64,000 nt of DNA from Flavobacteriaceae bacterium. GTDB lineage: Bacteria > Bacteroidota > Bacteroidia > Flavobacteriales > Flavobacteriaceae. Under the pieces are notes generated by a model. It searched no databases. It was not told the DNA's origin and saw nothing but the letters and a program-made list of their open reading frames with translations. The stretch lies in the NCBI GenBank assembly GCA_003443635.1, contig CP031964.1, forward strand, positions 2,512,321-2,576,320, written 5' to 3'. Positions 16,814 to 25,679 of the stretch are shown in pieces (the stretch's first letter is position 1; every line of letters starts with the position of its first letter). The position numbers and the translations under genes were made by a program.

Positions 16814-16834
16814 TCACTTCTAAAGAATTAAAAT

Positions 16835-16866
16835 AAAAAAGCTCAATCAAAAGATTGAGCTTTTTT
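16835..16866. terminator. Bidirectional terminator
   Basis: Perfect 14-bp stem AAAAAAGCTCAATC / GATTGAGCTTTTTT with a four-A loop. The A and T runs on either side let it serve both the OmpA gene (plus) and the minus-strand operon ending at 16913. Confidence 0.85.
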
Positions 16867-16912
16867 CATGGTGCTTGGTGTTCTTCTTAAATAAATTCAG
16901 AATCAAGTTCTA

Positions 16913-17272
16913 TTAACAACCTATACATATTTCTAGGTTTTCATTGGATAATAAATCTTCAAAAAATTGAGTTATAAATAGATTAGATCGTCTAACTCTC
17001 AAATTCTTGGGATTTTTAAATTCAATAATGTATTCTCCTTGTTCTGAAATATCTAAAATTAGTATTCTTTTTGCTCTCATTTTAAATGCATATGATTGAA
17101 CTCTCCATTTTGTATTTCTAGGTTTAATTATTAAATCACTTTCAACCTTTTTTAGCGAAAAACTAAAACCATTTACCTCAACACCCCAACCTCCTAGTAC
17201 ATTTACATTATATATCCCTGCTGATAGATAGATTTTAGCTCCTGAATTGTGAATATTAATTGGTACTGTCAT
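16913..17272 (-). CDS. Hypothetical protein downstream of the Sua5/YciO gene
   Basis: Unrecognised 119-residue protein with no signal peptide or membrane helix. The sequence alternates hydrophobic strands with Gly/Asn turns (AGIYNVNVLGGWGVEVNGF), which suggests a beta-rich fold, followed by a basic region (KMRAKRILILDI) and a C terminus ending CIGC. ATG 17272 is preferred. A TTG at 17320 would add 16 residues. It is transcribed in the same direction as the Sua5-like and helicase genes and may be the last gene of that operon. Confidence 0.55.
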   Translation of the reverse strand: MTVPINIHNSGAKIYLSAGIYNVNVLGGWGVEVNGFSFSLKKVESDLIIKPRNTKWRVQSYAFKMRAKRILILDISEQGEYIIEFKNPKNLRVRRSNLFITQFFEDLLSNENLEICIGC

Positions 17273-17329
17273 TATCAAATGTTTGTTTAAATATTTATAA
17301 ATTGAGATTCCTTTATCCAAAAGGATCTG

Positions 17330-17950
17330 TTAAAAAATCTCCAAACTCCCTTTACCTTCTCTTATTATTTCTGGAGTATCTTTTGATAAATCTATTACTG
17401 TTGAGGCTTGATTATCTCCATAACCACCATCAACTACCAAATCAACAAGGTTATCCCATTTTTCTAATATTAATTCTGGATCAGTTGTATATTCTAAAAT
17501 TTCATCTTCATCACGAATAGAAGTAGATATAATTGGGTTCCCTAATCGTTTTACAATCTCTAGTGCAATATTGTTGTTAGGGATGCGTATCCCAACTGTT
17601 TTTTTCTTTTTAAATGCAGAAGGTAAAGTCTTTGCTCCAGGTAAAATAAAAGTATAAGGCCCTGGAAGTGCTCTTTTTAATATTTTAAAAGTAGACGTAT
17701 TTATTTGTTTTACATAATCACTTAAATTACTTAAATCATGACAAATAAATGATAGTTTTGCTTTCTCTAATTTTATGTTTTTAATTTTTGCAATACGCTC
17801 TAAAGCTTTGGTATTTGTAATATCACAACCTAGTCCATAAACTGTATCTGTAGGATAAATAATGAGTCCTCCACTTTTGAGAACATTAACAATTTTGTCA
17901 ATCTCTTTTTCGTTAGGATTTTCCTCATATATTTTTATAAACTCAGCCAT
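17330..17950 (-). CDS. Threonylcarbamoyl-AMP synthase (Sua5/YciO/YrdC family)
   Basis: 206 residues. The YrdC fold is marked by SGGLIIYPTDTVYGLGCD near the N terminus, the ALERIAKIKNI helix, the RALPGPYTFILPG segment and the basic KKKKTVGIRIPNN motif. Family members make threonylcarbamoyl-AMP from threonine, bicarbonate and ATP for the t6A modification of ANN-decoding tRNAs. The shorter length and the LSFICHDLSNL segment look YciO-like, so a paralogous role cannot be excluded, and no symbol is given. It lies 65 bases after the UvrD/PcrA gene on the same strand. Confidence 0.85.
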   Translation of the reverse strand: MAEFIKIYEENPNEKEIDKIVNVLKSGGLIIYPTDTVYGLGCDITNTKALERIAKIKNIKLEKAKLSFICHDLSNLSDYVKQINTSTFKILKRALPGPYTFILPGAKTLPSAFKKKKTVGIRIPNNNIALEIVKRLGNPIISTSIRDEDEILEYTTDPELILEKWDNLVDLVVDGGYGDNQASTVIDLSKDTPEIIREGKGSLEIF

Positions 17951-18015
17951 CTTTTATTATTAAAATACGTATTCATATACAATATAGGATGTTGTTAGTT
18001 AAAAAAAACACTTCA

Positions 18016-20352
18016 TTATCCTATGACATCAAGCTTTGCAAACCGCAATAATAACTTCTTTACGCCTCCTTTTTCAAAATTAATCTCTGCTTTAATATCT
18101 GCACCCATACCTTCAATTTTTATTACCTCTCCTTTACCAAAGCGCATATGCTCAACAAAATTACCAACTACAAGTTTATTATCAAACAAATTTGATTTTC
18201 CATTAGCCTTAGCTACAGGTTTTAAATTTTTCCCTACATTAATTTTTGGAGCATTTGAACTTGCTTTGATAGCTCCTTTCTTTTTAAATGTAGGCTGTTT
18301 TGCTGGTTTAAAACGGATTTTATTTTGAGGAATATCATCTCCAAAAATATCTGCACTTAGCATTGGGTTAAAACGACGTTCTTCAATAGGAGTTAATATC
18401 TCTAAATATTTATCATCTATTTCTTCAATAAATCGACTCGGTTCAGCATCTATTAACTTTCCCCAACGGTAACGTGATAAAGTATAAGTTAAGTAGGCTT
18501 GCTTTTCTGCTCTTGTTAATGCTACATAAAATAAACGACGTTCCTCTTCTAATTCACTTCGAGTATTCATACTCATTGCACTAGGAAACAAATCTTCTTC
18601 TAAACCAACAATATACACATACGGAAACTCTAATCCTTTTGCCAAATGTATAGTCATTAATGCTACGTGATTTTCGTCTCCTTTGTCACTATCCAAATCA
18701 GTATCTAAAGCTACATCTTCCATAAATTCAGCTAAAGACCCTGTTGCATCTGCAAGCTCTCTTTGCCCTTCTACAAAATCCTTCATTCCGTTTAGAAGTT
18801 CTTGGATGTTCTCCATTCTAGTAACTCCTTCTGGAGTACCGTCTTTATTAAACTCTCTTATGAGCCCACTTGTTTTTACTACATGTTCAGATAATTCAAA
18901 TGCATTAGTACCTTCATTCATTACCTGAAAACTTTCAATCATTGTTACAAAATCTTGCAGTTTAGTTTTTGTACCAGAATTAATTTTAACATCTGTTTTA
19001 TCAATGTGCTTCATCACTTCAAAAATGGAGCGATTATATCCATTGGCAGCAACAATTAATTTATCTATAGTAGTTTGACCGATTCCTCTGGCAGGAAAAT
19101 TAATAATACGTTTTAACGCCTCTTCATCAGCTGGGTTGATAACTAAACGTAAATAAGACAGTACGTCTTTAATTTCTTTGCGCTGGTAAAATGATAGCCC
19201 ACCATAAATACGATATGGTATTTCTCGTTTACGTAAAGCTTCTTCTATAGCACGAGATTGTGCATTGGTACGATATAATACAGCAAAGTCACTATTGGGT
19301 AGTTGATTTTCCATTTTGTTTTCAAAAATGGAACTTGCCACATAACGCCCTTCATCCCCGTCGGTTAGCAAGCGATTTACCTTTACTTTATTCCCTTCAT
19401 CATTAGCCGTCCAAACTACTTTATCTAACTTAGTTTCATTTTTATCAATAATAGAATTTGCAGCATTAACAATATTTTTTGTAGAGCGGTAATTCTGCTC
19501 CAATCTAAATACTTTTACATCGTCATAATCACGTTGAAAATTGAGAATATTATTAATATTTGCTCCACGAAATGCATAAATACTTTGTGCATCATCACCA
19601 ACTACACAAATGTTTTGAAATTTATCCGATAAAGCTCTCACAATTAAATATTGTGAATGATTGGTATCTTGATACTCATCAACCAAAATATATCTAAATC
19701 GATTCTGATATTTCATTAACACATCCGGGAAGCGTGTTAATAATTCATTTGTTTTTAATAATAAATCATCAAAATCCATTGCTCCAGCTTTAAAGCAACG
19801 ATTAACATATTCTTGATAAATATCTCCTAATTTTGGGCGCCTTGCCATTGTATCGGCTTCAATCAATTCTGGATTTTGACGATAGGCTTTAACCGTAATC
19901 AAGTTATTTTTATAAGAAGAAATCCTGGAGTGTATCTGTTTGTATTTATAAATCTCTTTATCCAGATTCATCTCTTTAATAATTGAAGAGATTAAACGTT
20001 GTGAATCCTGTGAATCATAAATCGTAAAATTGCTAGGGAATCCTAATTTATCTGCTTCAATACGTAAAATCTTAGCAAATACAGAATGAAATGTCCCCAT
20101 CCATAAATTCTTAGCTTCACTTTGTCCTACAATAACAGCAATTCTCTCCTTCATTTCTCGAGCTGCTTTATTGGTAAAGGTTAATGATAAGATATTAAAC
20201 GGATCTACACCCTGATGCATTAAATATGCAATTCTATAAGTCAAAACACGTGTCTTTCCAGAGCCTGCACCTGCAATCACGATCATAGGTCCATCTTTCT
20301 GTAATGTTGGCGCCAACTGCGCCTCATTTAACTGACTTAAATACTTCTCCAA
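18016..20352 (-). CDS. UvrD/PcrA-type ATP-dependent DNA helicase
   Basis: Superfamily 1A 3'-5' helicase of 778 residues. Motifs in order: Q motif LNEAQ, Walker A AGAGSGKTR (about 28-36), motif Ia TFTNKAAREMK, Walker B/DExx VDEYQDTN, motif III GDDAQSIYAFRGA, motif IV FRLEQNYRST, motif V MTIHLAKGLEFPYVYIVG and motif VI VALTRAEKQAYL. The C terminus has the Tudor-like FGKGEVIKIEG of PcrA/UvrD. It acts in nucleotide excision and mismatch repair and removes protein or replication blocks. The start is TTG at 20352: the nearby ATG is out of frame, and this start gives the usual MEKYLSQLNEAQ opening. Confidence 0.94.
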   Translation of the reverse strand: MEKYLSQLNEAQLAPTLQKDGPMIVIAGAGSGKTRVLTYRIAYLMHQGVDPFNILSLTFTNKAAREMKERIAVIVGQSEAKNLWMGTFHSVFAKILRIEADKLGFPSNFTIYDSQDSQRLISSIIKEMNLDKEIYKYKQIHSRISSYKNNLITVKAYRQNPELIEADTMARRPKLGDIYQEYVNRCFKAGAMDFDDLLLKTNELLTRFPDVLMKYQNRFRYILVDEYQDTNHSQYLIVRALSDKFQNICVVGDDAQSIYAFRGANINNILNFQRDYDDVKVFRLEQNYRSTKNIVNAANSIIDKNETKLDKVVWTANDEGNKVKVNRLLTDGDEGRYVASSIFENKMENQLPNSDFAVLYRTNAQSRAIEEALRKREIPYRIYGGLSFYQRKEIKDVLSYLRLVINPADEEALKRIINFPARGIGQTTIDKLIVAANGYNRSIFEVMKHIDKTDVKINSGTKTKLQDFVTMIESFQVMNEGTNAFELSEHVVKTSGLIREFNKDGTPEGVTRMENIQELLNGMKDFVEGQRELADATGSLAEFMEDVALDTDLDSDKGDENHVALMTIHLAKGLEFPYVYIVGLEEDLFPSAMSMNTRSELEEERRLFYVALTRAEKQAYLTYTLSRYRWGKLIDAEPSRFIEEIDDKYLEILTPIEERRFNPMLSADIFGDDIPQNKIRFKPAKQPTFKKKGAIKASSNAPKINVGKNLKPVAKANGKSNLFDNKLVVGNFVEHMRFGKGEVIKIEGMGADIKAEINFEKGGVKKLLLRFAKLDVIG

Positions 20353-20503
20353 ACTTCTATCATTTTAAAGCTTAAAAATAAGTATTGTGCTACTTTTAAA
20401 AGTGCGGATTTATTAATAATTATGAACAATCTAAATTCTATAGAATAGGTCATAAAAAATTAAATATCTTTAGTCCTTTAATTTAAATTTAATTCAAAAT
20501 ATA

Positions 20504-21784
20504 ATGAAGCAACTACTTTTAACCATTGCAATGGTAGCATTTACATTTGGGTATGCACAACATGGTCTTGATAAAGACATTCAAAATATAGAATCTAAAG
20601 TAATCGAATGGCGTCGTGATTTTCATAAAAACCCAGAATTATCTAATAGAGAATTTAAAACAGCCGAGAAAATTGCAACACATTTAAAGTCTCTTGGGTT
20701 AGAAGTACAAACTGGAATAGCTCATACTGGAGTTGTAGGGATTTTAAAAGGAAAGAAATCAGGTAAAGTATTAGCATTAAGAGCAGACATTGATGCTTTA
20801 CCAGTTACTGAACGTACAGATGTGCCCTTTAAATCTTTAGTAACAGCAAATTTTGATGGCGTTAATACTGGAGTAATGCATGCTTGTGGCCACGATACAC
20901 ATATAGCTATTTTGATGGGTGTTGCAGAAATTATGGCAAACAATAAAGATAAAATTAAAGGAACTATTAAGTTTATTTTTCAACCAGCAGAAGAAGGTGC
21001 TCCAACTGGCGAAGAAGGTGGTGCTAAATTAATGGTAAAAGAAGGTGTATTAAAAAATCCAGATGTAGATGCAATTTTTGGGTTACATATAAGTGCAGGA
21101 AATGATGTTGGTACAATTTCATACAAACCAGCAGGTATTATGGCTGCTGTAAACAGTTTTGAAATTAATGTAAAAGGGAAACAAAGCCATGGTTCTACAC
21201 CTTGGACTAGTGTAGACCCTATTATGGCCTCTGTGAAAATAATAGATGGGTTACAAACTATTATTAGCAGAGAATCCCCTTTAACTACAGAAGCTGCTGT
21301 ATTATCTATCGGAAAAATAACAAGTGGTGTTAGAAGTAATATTATTCCTGAATCGGCACAAATTATTGGTACGTTACGTACACTAGATTACGATATGCAG
21401 TCACAAATACATAAACGTATGAAAGAAATGATTCCTGCTATTGCTAAAGCATATCGTGCAGAAGCTGTTGTAGATATTGATGAAGGTTATCCTATTACTT
21501 ATAACGACCCTGCACTTACTGCACAAGTCGTATCATCATTTGAAAAAGCGGCAGGAAAAGAAAATGTTATACTTATGAAGGCAATTACAGGAGCTGAAGA
21601 TTTTTCATTCTTTCAAAAAGAAGTTCCTGGAGTATATTTCTTTTTAGGTGGGAAACCGGTATCTACACCTAGATCTGAAGCTGCTCCGCATCACACGCCA
21701 GATTTTTATATTGACGAAAGTGGTATGCTTTTAGGAGTTAAAACCTTTGTACAAATGTCTTTTGATTATTTGAATAACAACTAA
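20504..21784 (+). CDS. Secreted M20-family amidohydrolase
   Basis: 426-residue zinc hydrolase of the hippurate/IAA-amino-acid hydrolase group, which removes N-acyl groups from amino acids. It has a signal peptide (LLLTIAMVAFTFGYAQ). The metal ligands are visible as MHACGHDTHIA, EEGAPTGEEGG, the FGLHIS histidine and the C-terminal HHTPDFYID. The dimerisation domain inserts at about residues 220-330. The catalytic base is in the PAEEG Glu pair. It is periplasmic or outer-membrane facing. It is a single gene followed by a strong hairpin. Confidence 0.9.
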   Translation: MKQLLLTIAMVAFTFGYAQHGLDKDIQNIESKVIEWRRDFHKNPELSNREFKTAEKIATHLKSLGLEVQTGIAHTGVVGILKGKKSGKVLALRADIDALPVTERTDVPFKSLVTANFDGVNTGVMHACGHDTHIAILMGVAEIMANNKDKIKGTIKFIFQPAEEGAPTGEEGGAKLMVKEGVLKNPDVDAIFGLHISAGNDVGTISYKPAGIMAAVNSFEINVKGKQSHGSTPWTSVDPIMASVKIIDGLQTIISRESPLTTEAAVLSIGKITSGVRSNIIPESAQIIGTLRTLDYDMQSQIHKRMKEMIPAIAKAYRAEAVVDIDEGYPITYNDPALTAQVVSSFEKAAGKENVILMKAITGAEDFSFFQKEVPGVYFFLGGKPVSTPRSEAAPHHTPDFYIDESGMLLGVKTFVQMSFDYLNNN

Positions 21785-21806
21785 TTTATTACCATAGTGG
21801 GCATTG

Positions 21807-21857
21807 CAAAGCAATCTGTATGAATTATAAAAAACATACAGATTGCTTTGTTATTTC
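21807..21857 (+). terminator. Terminator-like hairpin after the amidohydrolase
   Basis: Perfect 16-bp stem CAAAGCAATCTGTATG / CATACAGATTGCTTTG with a 12-base A-rich loop and a T-rich tail. The tail is short, so termination efficiency is uncertain. Confidence 0.65.
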
Positions 21858-21918
21858 TAATAACTATCAATAAGTTGGAAAATCAACGGTTCAATCGATA
21901 ATACTCTAAATAATTTCA

Positions 21919-21926
21919 TATTTTTG
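21919..21926 (+). promoter_or_regulatory. Candidate -7 element of the FMN glutamate-synthase-like gene
   Basis: TATTTTTG matches TAnnTTTG 21 bases before the ATG at 21947. No matching TTG lies 17-23 bases further upstream. Confidence 0.35.
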
Positions 21927-21946
21927 GTTAAATCACTCTTTTACAA

Positions 21947-23506
21947 ATGGACTCATTTTTAAATTTCTTATCTAATATCCCTTGGTGGTTATGGATTATT
22001 ATCGTTTTAATTTTAATAGCAATTCGAGATATTTTTGTTCAACGTAAACATACTGTTAGTCACAATTTTCCAATTATAGGTCATTTTAGGTATATTTTAG
22101 AACATATTGGTCCAGAATTAAGACAATATCTCGTTTCAAATAATCGCGAAGAGTTACCTTTTAATAGAATAGAACGCGGTTGGATTTATGCCTCAGCAAA
22201 AAAGGAAAATAATTATGAAGGCTTTGGAACTGATAGAGACATTTATGCCCATCAACATGTGTTTATCAGTAATGCGATGATGCCTTATAAAATGGACAAA
22301 AATCACCCGAACATTGAGGATCATTGTTTTTTACCTTGTGCTAAGGTAATGGGAGCGTATAATAAGCGTAAAAAACCATTTCGCCCTGCATCTGTTATTA
22401 ATGTATCTGCAATGAGTTTCGGATCATTGTCAGCAAAAGCGGTAGAATCACTAAATAAAGGTGTTAAAATTGCTGGTGCTTATCATAATACTGGTGAAGG
22501 TGGATTATCTCCATATCATAGTAATGGTAGTGATGTTATTTTTCATTTTGGAACAGGGTATTTTGGTGTAAGAGATAGTAATGGGAATTTCTCTATGGAA
22601 AAATTAGTGAAATTAATTGAAGACAATCCATTTGTTAAAGCTATTGAAATTAAACTATCGCAAGGTGCTAAACCTGGAAAAGGTGGTGTATTACCTGGCG
22701 CTAAAATTACAGAAGAATTAGCTGCTATAAGAGGCGTTGAAGTTGGTAAAGATGTACTTTCTCCTCCAAATCATACAGCATTCACAAATGTTCCTGAACT
22801 TGTTGATTTTATTGAAAATATTGCTGAAGCTACTGGCTTACCCGTAGGAATAAAAGCTGCTATAGGAAAACTAGATCAATGGGAAGAATTAGCGGATTTA
22901 ATGGTTAAAACTGGTAAAGGTCCTGATTTTATTACCATAGATGGTGGCGAAGGTGGTACTGGAGCAGCGCCTCCAAGTTTTGCAGATCATGTATCTTTAC
23001 CTTGGGTGTATGGTTTTAGTGCTTTATACAAACTATTTCAAGATAAAAAATTAACTGATCGTATTGTTTTTATAGGCAGTGGTAAGCTTGGTTTTCCTGC
23101 TAAAGCTGCAATGGCCTTTGCTATGGGAGTAGATTGTATAAATGTTGCTAGGGAAGCTATGATGAGTATTGGATGTATTCAGGCTCAGATTTGTCATACT
23201 AATCGTTGCCCTAGTGGTATTGCCACACAAAGTAAATGGTTACAAAATGGAATTAATATTCCTTTAAAATCTGAACGTTTAGCTCAATACTTTAAAACTT
23301 TTAGAAAAGAATTTATAGAAATTACACACGCAGCTGGTCATGAACATCCTGCACAGTTTACTATGAAAGATGTGCAAATTAATGTAGATGATCACAATTT
23401 ATCTAAAGAACTTAATAAAACGTATTGTTACGAAAAAACCCCTGTTCCTTTTAATGGAATGCAAGAATTAAAAGATTGTTTATATCTAGGAGGGAAAGAT
23501 TGTTAA
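21947..23506 (+). CDS. FMN-binding glutamate synthase family protein
   Basis: 519 residues related to the FMN/Fe-S synthase domain of GltB but lacking the glutamine amidotransferase half. One N-terminal transmembrane helix (about 12-28, IPWWLWIIIVLILIAIR) anchors it to the membrane. Conserved blocks are NVSAMSFGSLSAKAVESLNKG, the GEGGLSPYH loop, IEIKLSQGAKPGKGG, the FMN-phosphate region ITIDGGEGGTGAAP, and the cysteine cluster GCIQAQICHTNRCPSGIATQ that holds the iron-sulfur cluster. The electron donor and the true reaction are unknown for this group. It lies ten bases before a DUF4287 gene and is likely co-transcribed with it. Confidence 0.9.
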   Translation: MDSFLNFLSNIPWWLWIIIVLILIAIRDIFVQRKHTVSHNFPIIGHFRYILEHIGPELRQYLVSNNREELPFNRIERGWIYASAKKENNYEGFGTDRDIYAHQHVFISNAMMPYKMDKNHPNIEDHCFLPCAKVMGAYNKRKKPFRPASVINVSAMSFGSLSAKAVESLNKGVKIAGAYHNTGEGGLSPYHSNGSDVIFHFGTGYFGVRDSNGNFSMEKLVKLIEDNPFVKAIEIKLSQGAKPGKGGVLPGAKITEELAAIRGVEVGKDVLSPPNHTAFTNVPELVDFIENIAEATGLPVGIKAAIGKLDQWEELADLMVKTGKGPDFITIDGGEGGTGAAPPSFADHVSLPWVYGFSALYKLFQDKKLTDRIVFIGSGKLGFPAKAAMAFAMGVDCINVAREAMMSIGCIQAQICHTNRCPSGIATQSKWLQNGINIPLKSERLAQYFKTFRKEFIEITHAAGHEHPAQFTMKDVQINVDDHNLSKELNKTYCYEKTPVPFNGMQELKDCLYLGGKDC

Positions 23507-23516
23507 ATTTAAAACT

Positions 23517-24059
23517 ATGAATGACGCACTACAAACGATGATTAATAATATGCCTGAAAAAACAGGTAAATCTTTAGATGAATGGAAAGCTATTTTAAAA
23601 GATAAAGCTTTTGTTAAACATGGAGAAGCAGTAAAGTTTCTCAAAGAAAAGCATAATGTTACTCATGGTTTTGCTAATACTATAGTAACTTTATCTAAAA
23701 ATAATGATGATACACCAGATGATTTGGTTAGTAATCAATATAAAGGGAAAGAAAGTTTACTTCCTATCTACGAAAAACTAATTGCTGTAATACAAGCTTT
23801 TGGGGATGATGTTACAATTACTCCTAAAAAAGGAAGCGTGAGCATTATTCGTAAAAAACAATTTACGCTAATAAAACCCGCAACAAAAACACGAATTGAT
23901 TTAGGTTTAAAACTAAAAGATAAAGCTACTACAACTCGATTAGAAAACTCAGGCCCTTTTGGAACAATGTGTACACATCGTGTAAAGATTGAAACAGTTG
24001 AAGATATTAACGATGAGTTAGTTAACTGGATGAAAGAAGCCTATGAAAAAGCAAATTAA
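23517..24059 (+). CDS. DUF4287/DUF5655 domain protein
   Basis: 180 residues. The N-terminal 60 residues (MIN...MPEKTGKSLDEWKAIL...HGEAVKFLKEKHNVTHGFANTIV) match the DUF4287 pattern. The second half (LLPIYEKLIAVIQAFGDDVTITPKKGSVSIIRKKQFTLI) resembles DUF5655, a domain also found next to restriction-type nucleases. It is soluble and of unknown function. It follows the FMN glutamate-synthase-like gene by ten bases, but no functional link is known to me. Confidence 0.8.
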   Translation: MNDALQTMINNMPEKTGKSLDEWKAILKDKAFVKHGEAVKFLKEKHNVTHGFANTIVTLSKNNDDTPDDLVSNQYKGKESLLPIYEKLIAVIQAFGDDVTITPKKGSVSIIRKKQFTLIKPATKTRIDLGLKLKDKATTTRLENSGPFGTMCTHRVKIETVEDINDELVNWMKEAYEKAN

Positions 24060-24135
24060 CTAGAAAGTGTCAAAAACTTTAGGTTTTTCTAAACATAATT
24101 TAGCTTCAAAGAAATTTACACTAAGAGATACAGAT

Positions 24136-24166
24136 TTGTTCAATTAATAAAAACACATTATGTTTG
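24136..24166 (+). promoter_or_regulatory. Promoter of the 24194 gene
   Basis: TTG (24136-24138), 20 bases, then TATGTTTG (24159-24166), fitting TTG-N17-23-TAnnTTTG. It implies a leader of about 23 bases. Confidence 0.55.
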
Positions 24167-24193
24167 TTCTATTAACCAAATCAACCTACACAA

Positions 24194-24718
24194 ATGGAAT
24201 CAAAAATTTTTGACTTACTTCTCTATAGTATTCCTACTATTATTACAGGAATAATTGCTTTTTACTTTTTTAAAACACATACAAAAAATGAAGATGGGAG
24301 AAGGCGTTATTTACTTCAAAAAGGATTACAAAAAGATGCAATGCCAATACGTTTACAAGCTTATGAACGAATGGTTTTGTTTTTAGAACGTATTTCTCCA
24401 AGTAAACTTTTAGTACGCATTACACCTATAGGAAGTGTAAAAGAAGATTATGAATCATTACTTATAAAAAGTATAGAGCAAGAGTTTGAGCATAATTTAT
24501 CACAGCAAATTTATTTAAGTGATGATTGTTGGGGAGTTATCTCTGCAGCAAAAAATGCTACCATACAGCTTATCAGAAAAGCAACATTATTAGAAAGCAC
24601 AGATACGGCTGATAAACTTCGCGAAGTAGTTATTACTGAAATGATGGAAAAACGCCCTCCTAGTGATACAGCTCTTTCTTTTATAAAAAAAGAAGTAAGT
24701 GAAATGTGGTCGCTTTAA
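24194..24718 (+). CDS. Conserved hypothetical membrane-anchored protein
   Basis: Family not recognised. The 174-residue product has one N-terminal transmembrane helix (about 8-26, LLYSIPTIITGIIAFYFF), a basic juxtamembrane segment and a largely helical cytoplasmic domain (LQAYERMVLFLERISP, SLLIKSIEQEFEHNLSQQIYLSDDCW). It has its own promoter. It converges with the patatin gene, with 37 bases between their ends and no clear hairpin. Confidence 0.75.
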   Translation: MESKIFDLLLYSIPTIITGIIAFYFFKTHTKNEDGRRRYLLQKGLQKDAMPIRLQAYERMVLFLERISPSKLLVRITPIGSVKEDYESLLIKSIEQEFEHNLSQQIYLSDDCWGVISAAKNATIQLIRKATLLESTDTADKLREVVITEMMEKRPPSDTALSFIKKEVSEMWSL

Positions 24719-24755
24719 TTAATTAGAAATTATTTTATAAAATTATAAATACAAT

Positions 24756-25676
24756 TTAGCTTTCTATTGCTTCGCTTCCATCCATAGATGATCCTTCATT
24801 ATGTTTAATCTCTGCATAAGTAAAACCTTCTTGCCACCATTTTTCCATTAAAGCTTTATTAAAAATAAGTACATTTTCTGTGAGTTTTGTTGGTGTATAA
24901 TATAAGTTTAATTTCACATTTCTATGTAATGCTGCAAGTTTACCAATAGCAATATCTCCTTTTTCAACCTGATCTAGCAAATGTCCAAAAAGATTAATCA
25001 TTAAAGAAAATGGGTTCTTACCTAATACTTTATTATAATCTAAGTTTTCACTTTCTAAAACTATAGCATCTACTTCTGTTGCTCCTCTTTTAATTGCTTC
25101 TCGTATGGGAATTACACACCCTAAACCACCATCTGCATATTCAAATTCATTTTTTTTTACTAATGACATAAATGGAATATAGTTACAAGAGATCCAAATC
25201 CAATCACAAAACTCTTCATAATCAAAATCATTAATCGATTTGTACTCTGTTCTGTTTTTGGATAAATTTGTTACTGTTACAATAACATCTTTTTTCATTG
25301 CCTTAATCTTATCATATTCCTCCCTTGTAAAACTTTTCTTTATATGATTTCTTAAGGCTTTACTTTCACCAAATGTTCGCTTTTTTTTAATAAATTGAAT
25401 TAAAGAATTAAAATAATTAATAGATACATATTCTCTGTTTCCTTTCTTTTTTACAACAAAAGGATTAATACTAAAAATAGTATGCTGTTTTACATGAGTA
25501 AAAATATCATACAGTTTACCTATATCGTTAACAGCTAAATGTGGAGATAAAAGGCTTCCCGTAGAAGTTCCTAAAAACATATCGTATTCTTTACCTTCTT
25601 GCTCCATTAAGTATTGTGCTACACCACCTGCAAATGCGCCTTTACTACCACCACCTGAAATTACCAATGCTTTCAT
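24756..25676 (-). CDS. Patatin-like phospholipase
   Basis: 306-residue Ser/Asp-dyad lipid acyl hydrolase. The oxyanion loop reads ISGGGSKGAFAGG at the N terminus, the nucleophile motif GxSxG is GTSTG (about residue 38), and the catalytic Asp is in YADGGLG (about residue 183). No signal peptide, so cytosolic or membrane-associated from inside. It follows the M1 peptidase gene by three bases on the same strand, so the two form an operon, although their activities are not obviously related. Confidence 0.9.
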   Translation of the reverse strand: MKALVISGGGSKGAFAGGVAQYLMEQEGKEYDMFLGTSTGSLLSPHLAVNDIGKLYDIFTHVKQHTIFSINPFVVKKKGNREYVSINYFNSLIQFIKKKRTFGESKALRNHIKKSFTREEYDKIKAMKKDVIVTVTNLSKNRTEYKSINDFDYEEFCDWIWISCNYIPFMSLVKKNEFEYADGGLGCVIPIREAIKRGATEVDAIVLESENLDYNKVLGKNPFSLMINLFGHLLDQVEKGDIAIGKLAALHRNVKLNLYYTPTKLTENVLIFNKALMEKWWQEGFTYAEIKHNEGSSMDGSEAIES

Positions 25677-25679
25677 AAA

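Noticed and set aside
17260..17520. A plus-strand frame opposite the Sua5-like and 16913 genes.
   Set aside because: Leu/Ile/Tyr-rich, with no matching family, and it covers the ends of two credible minus-strand genes.
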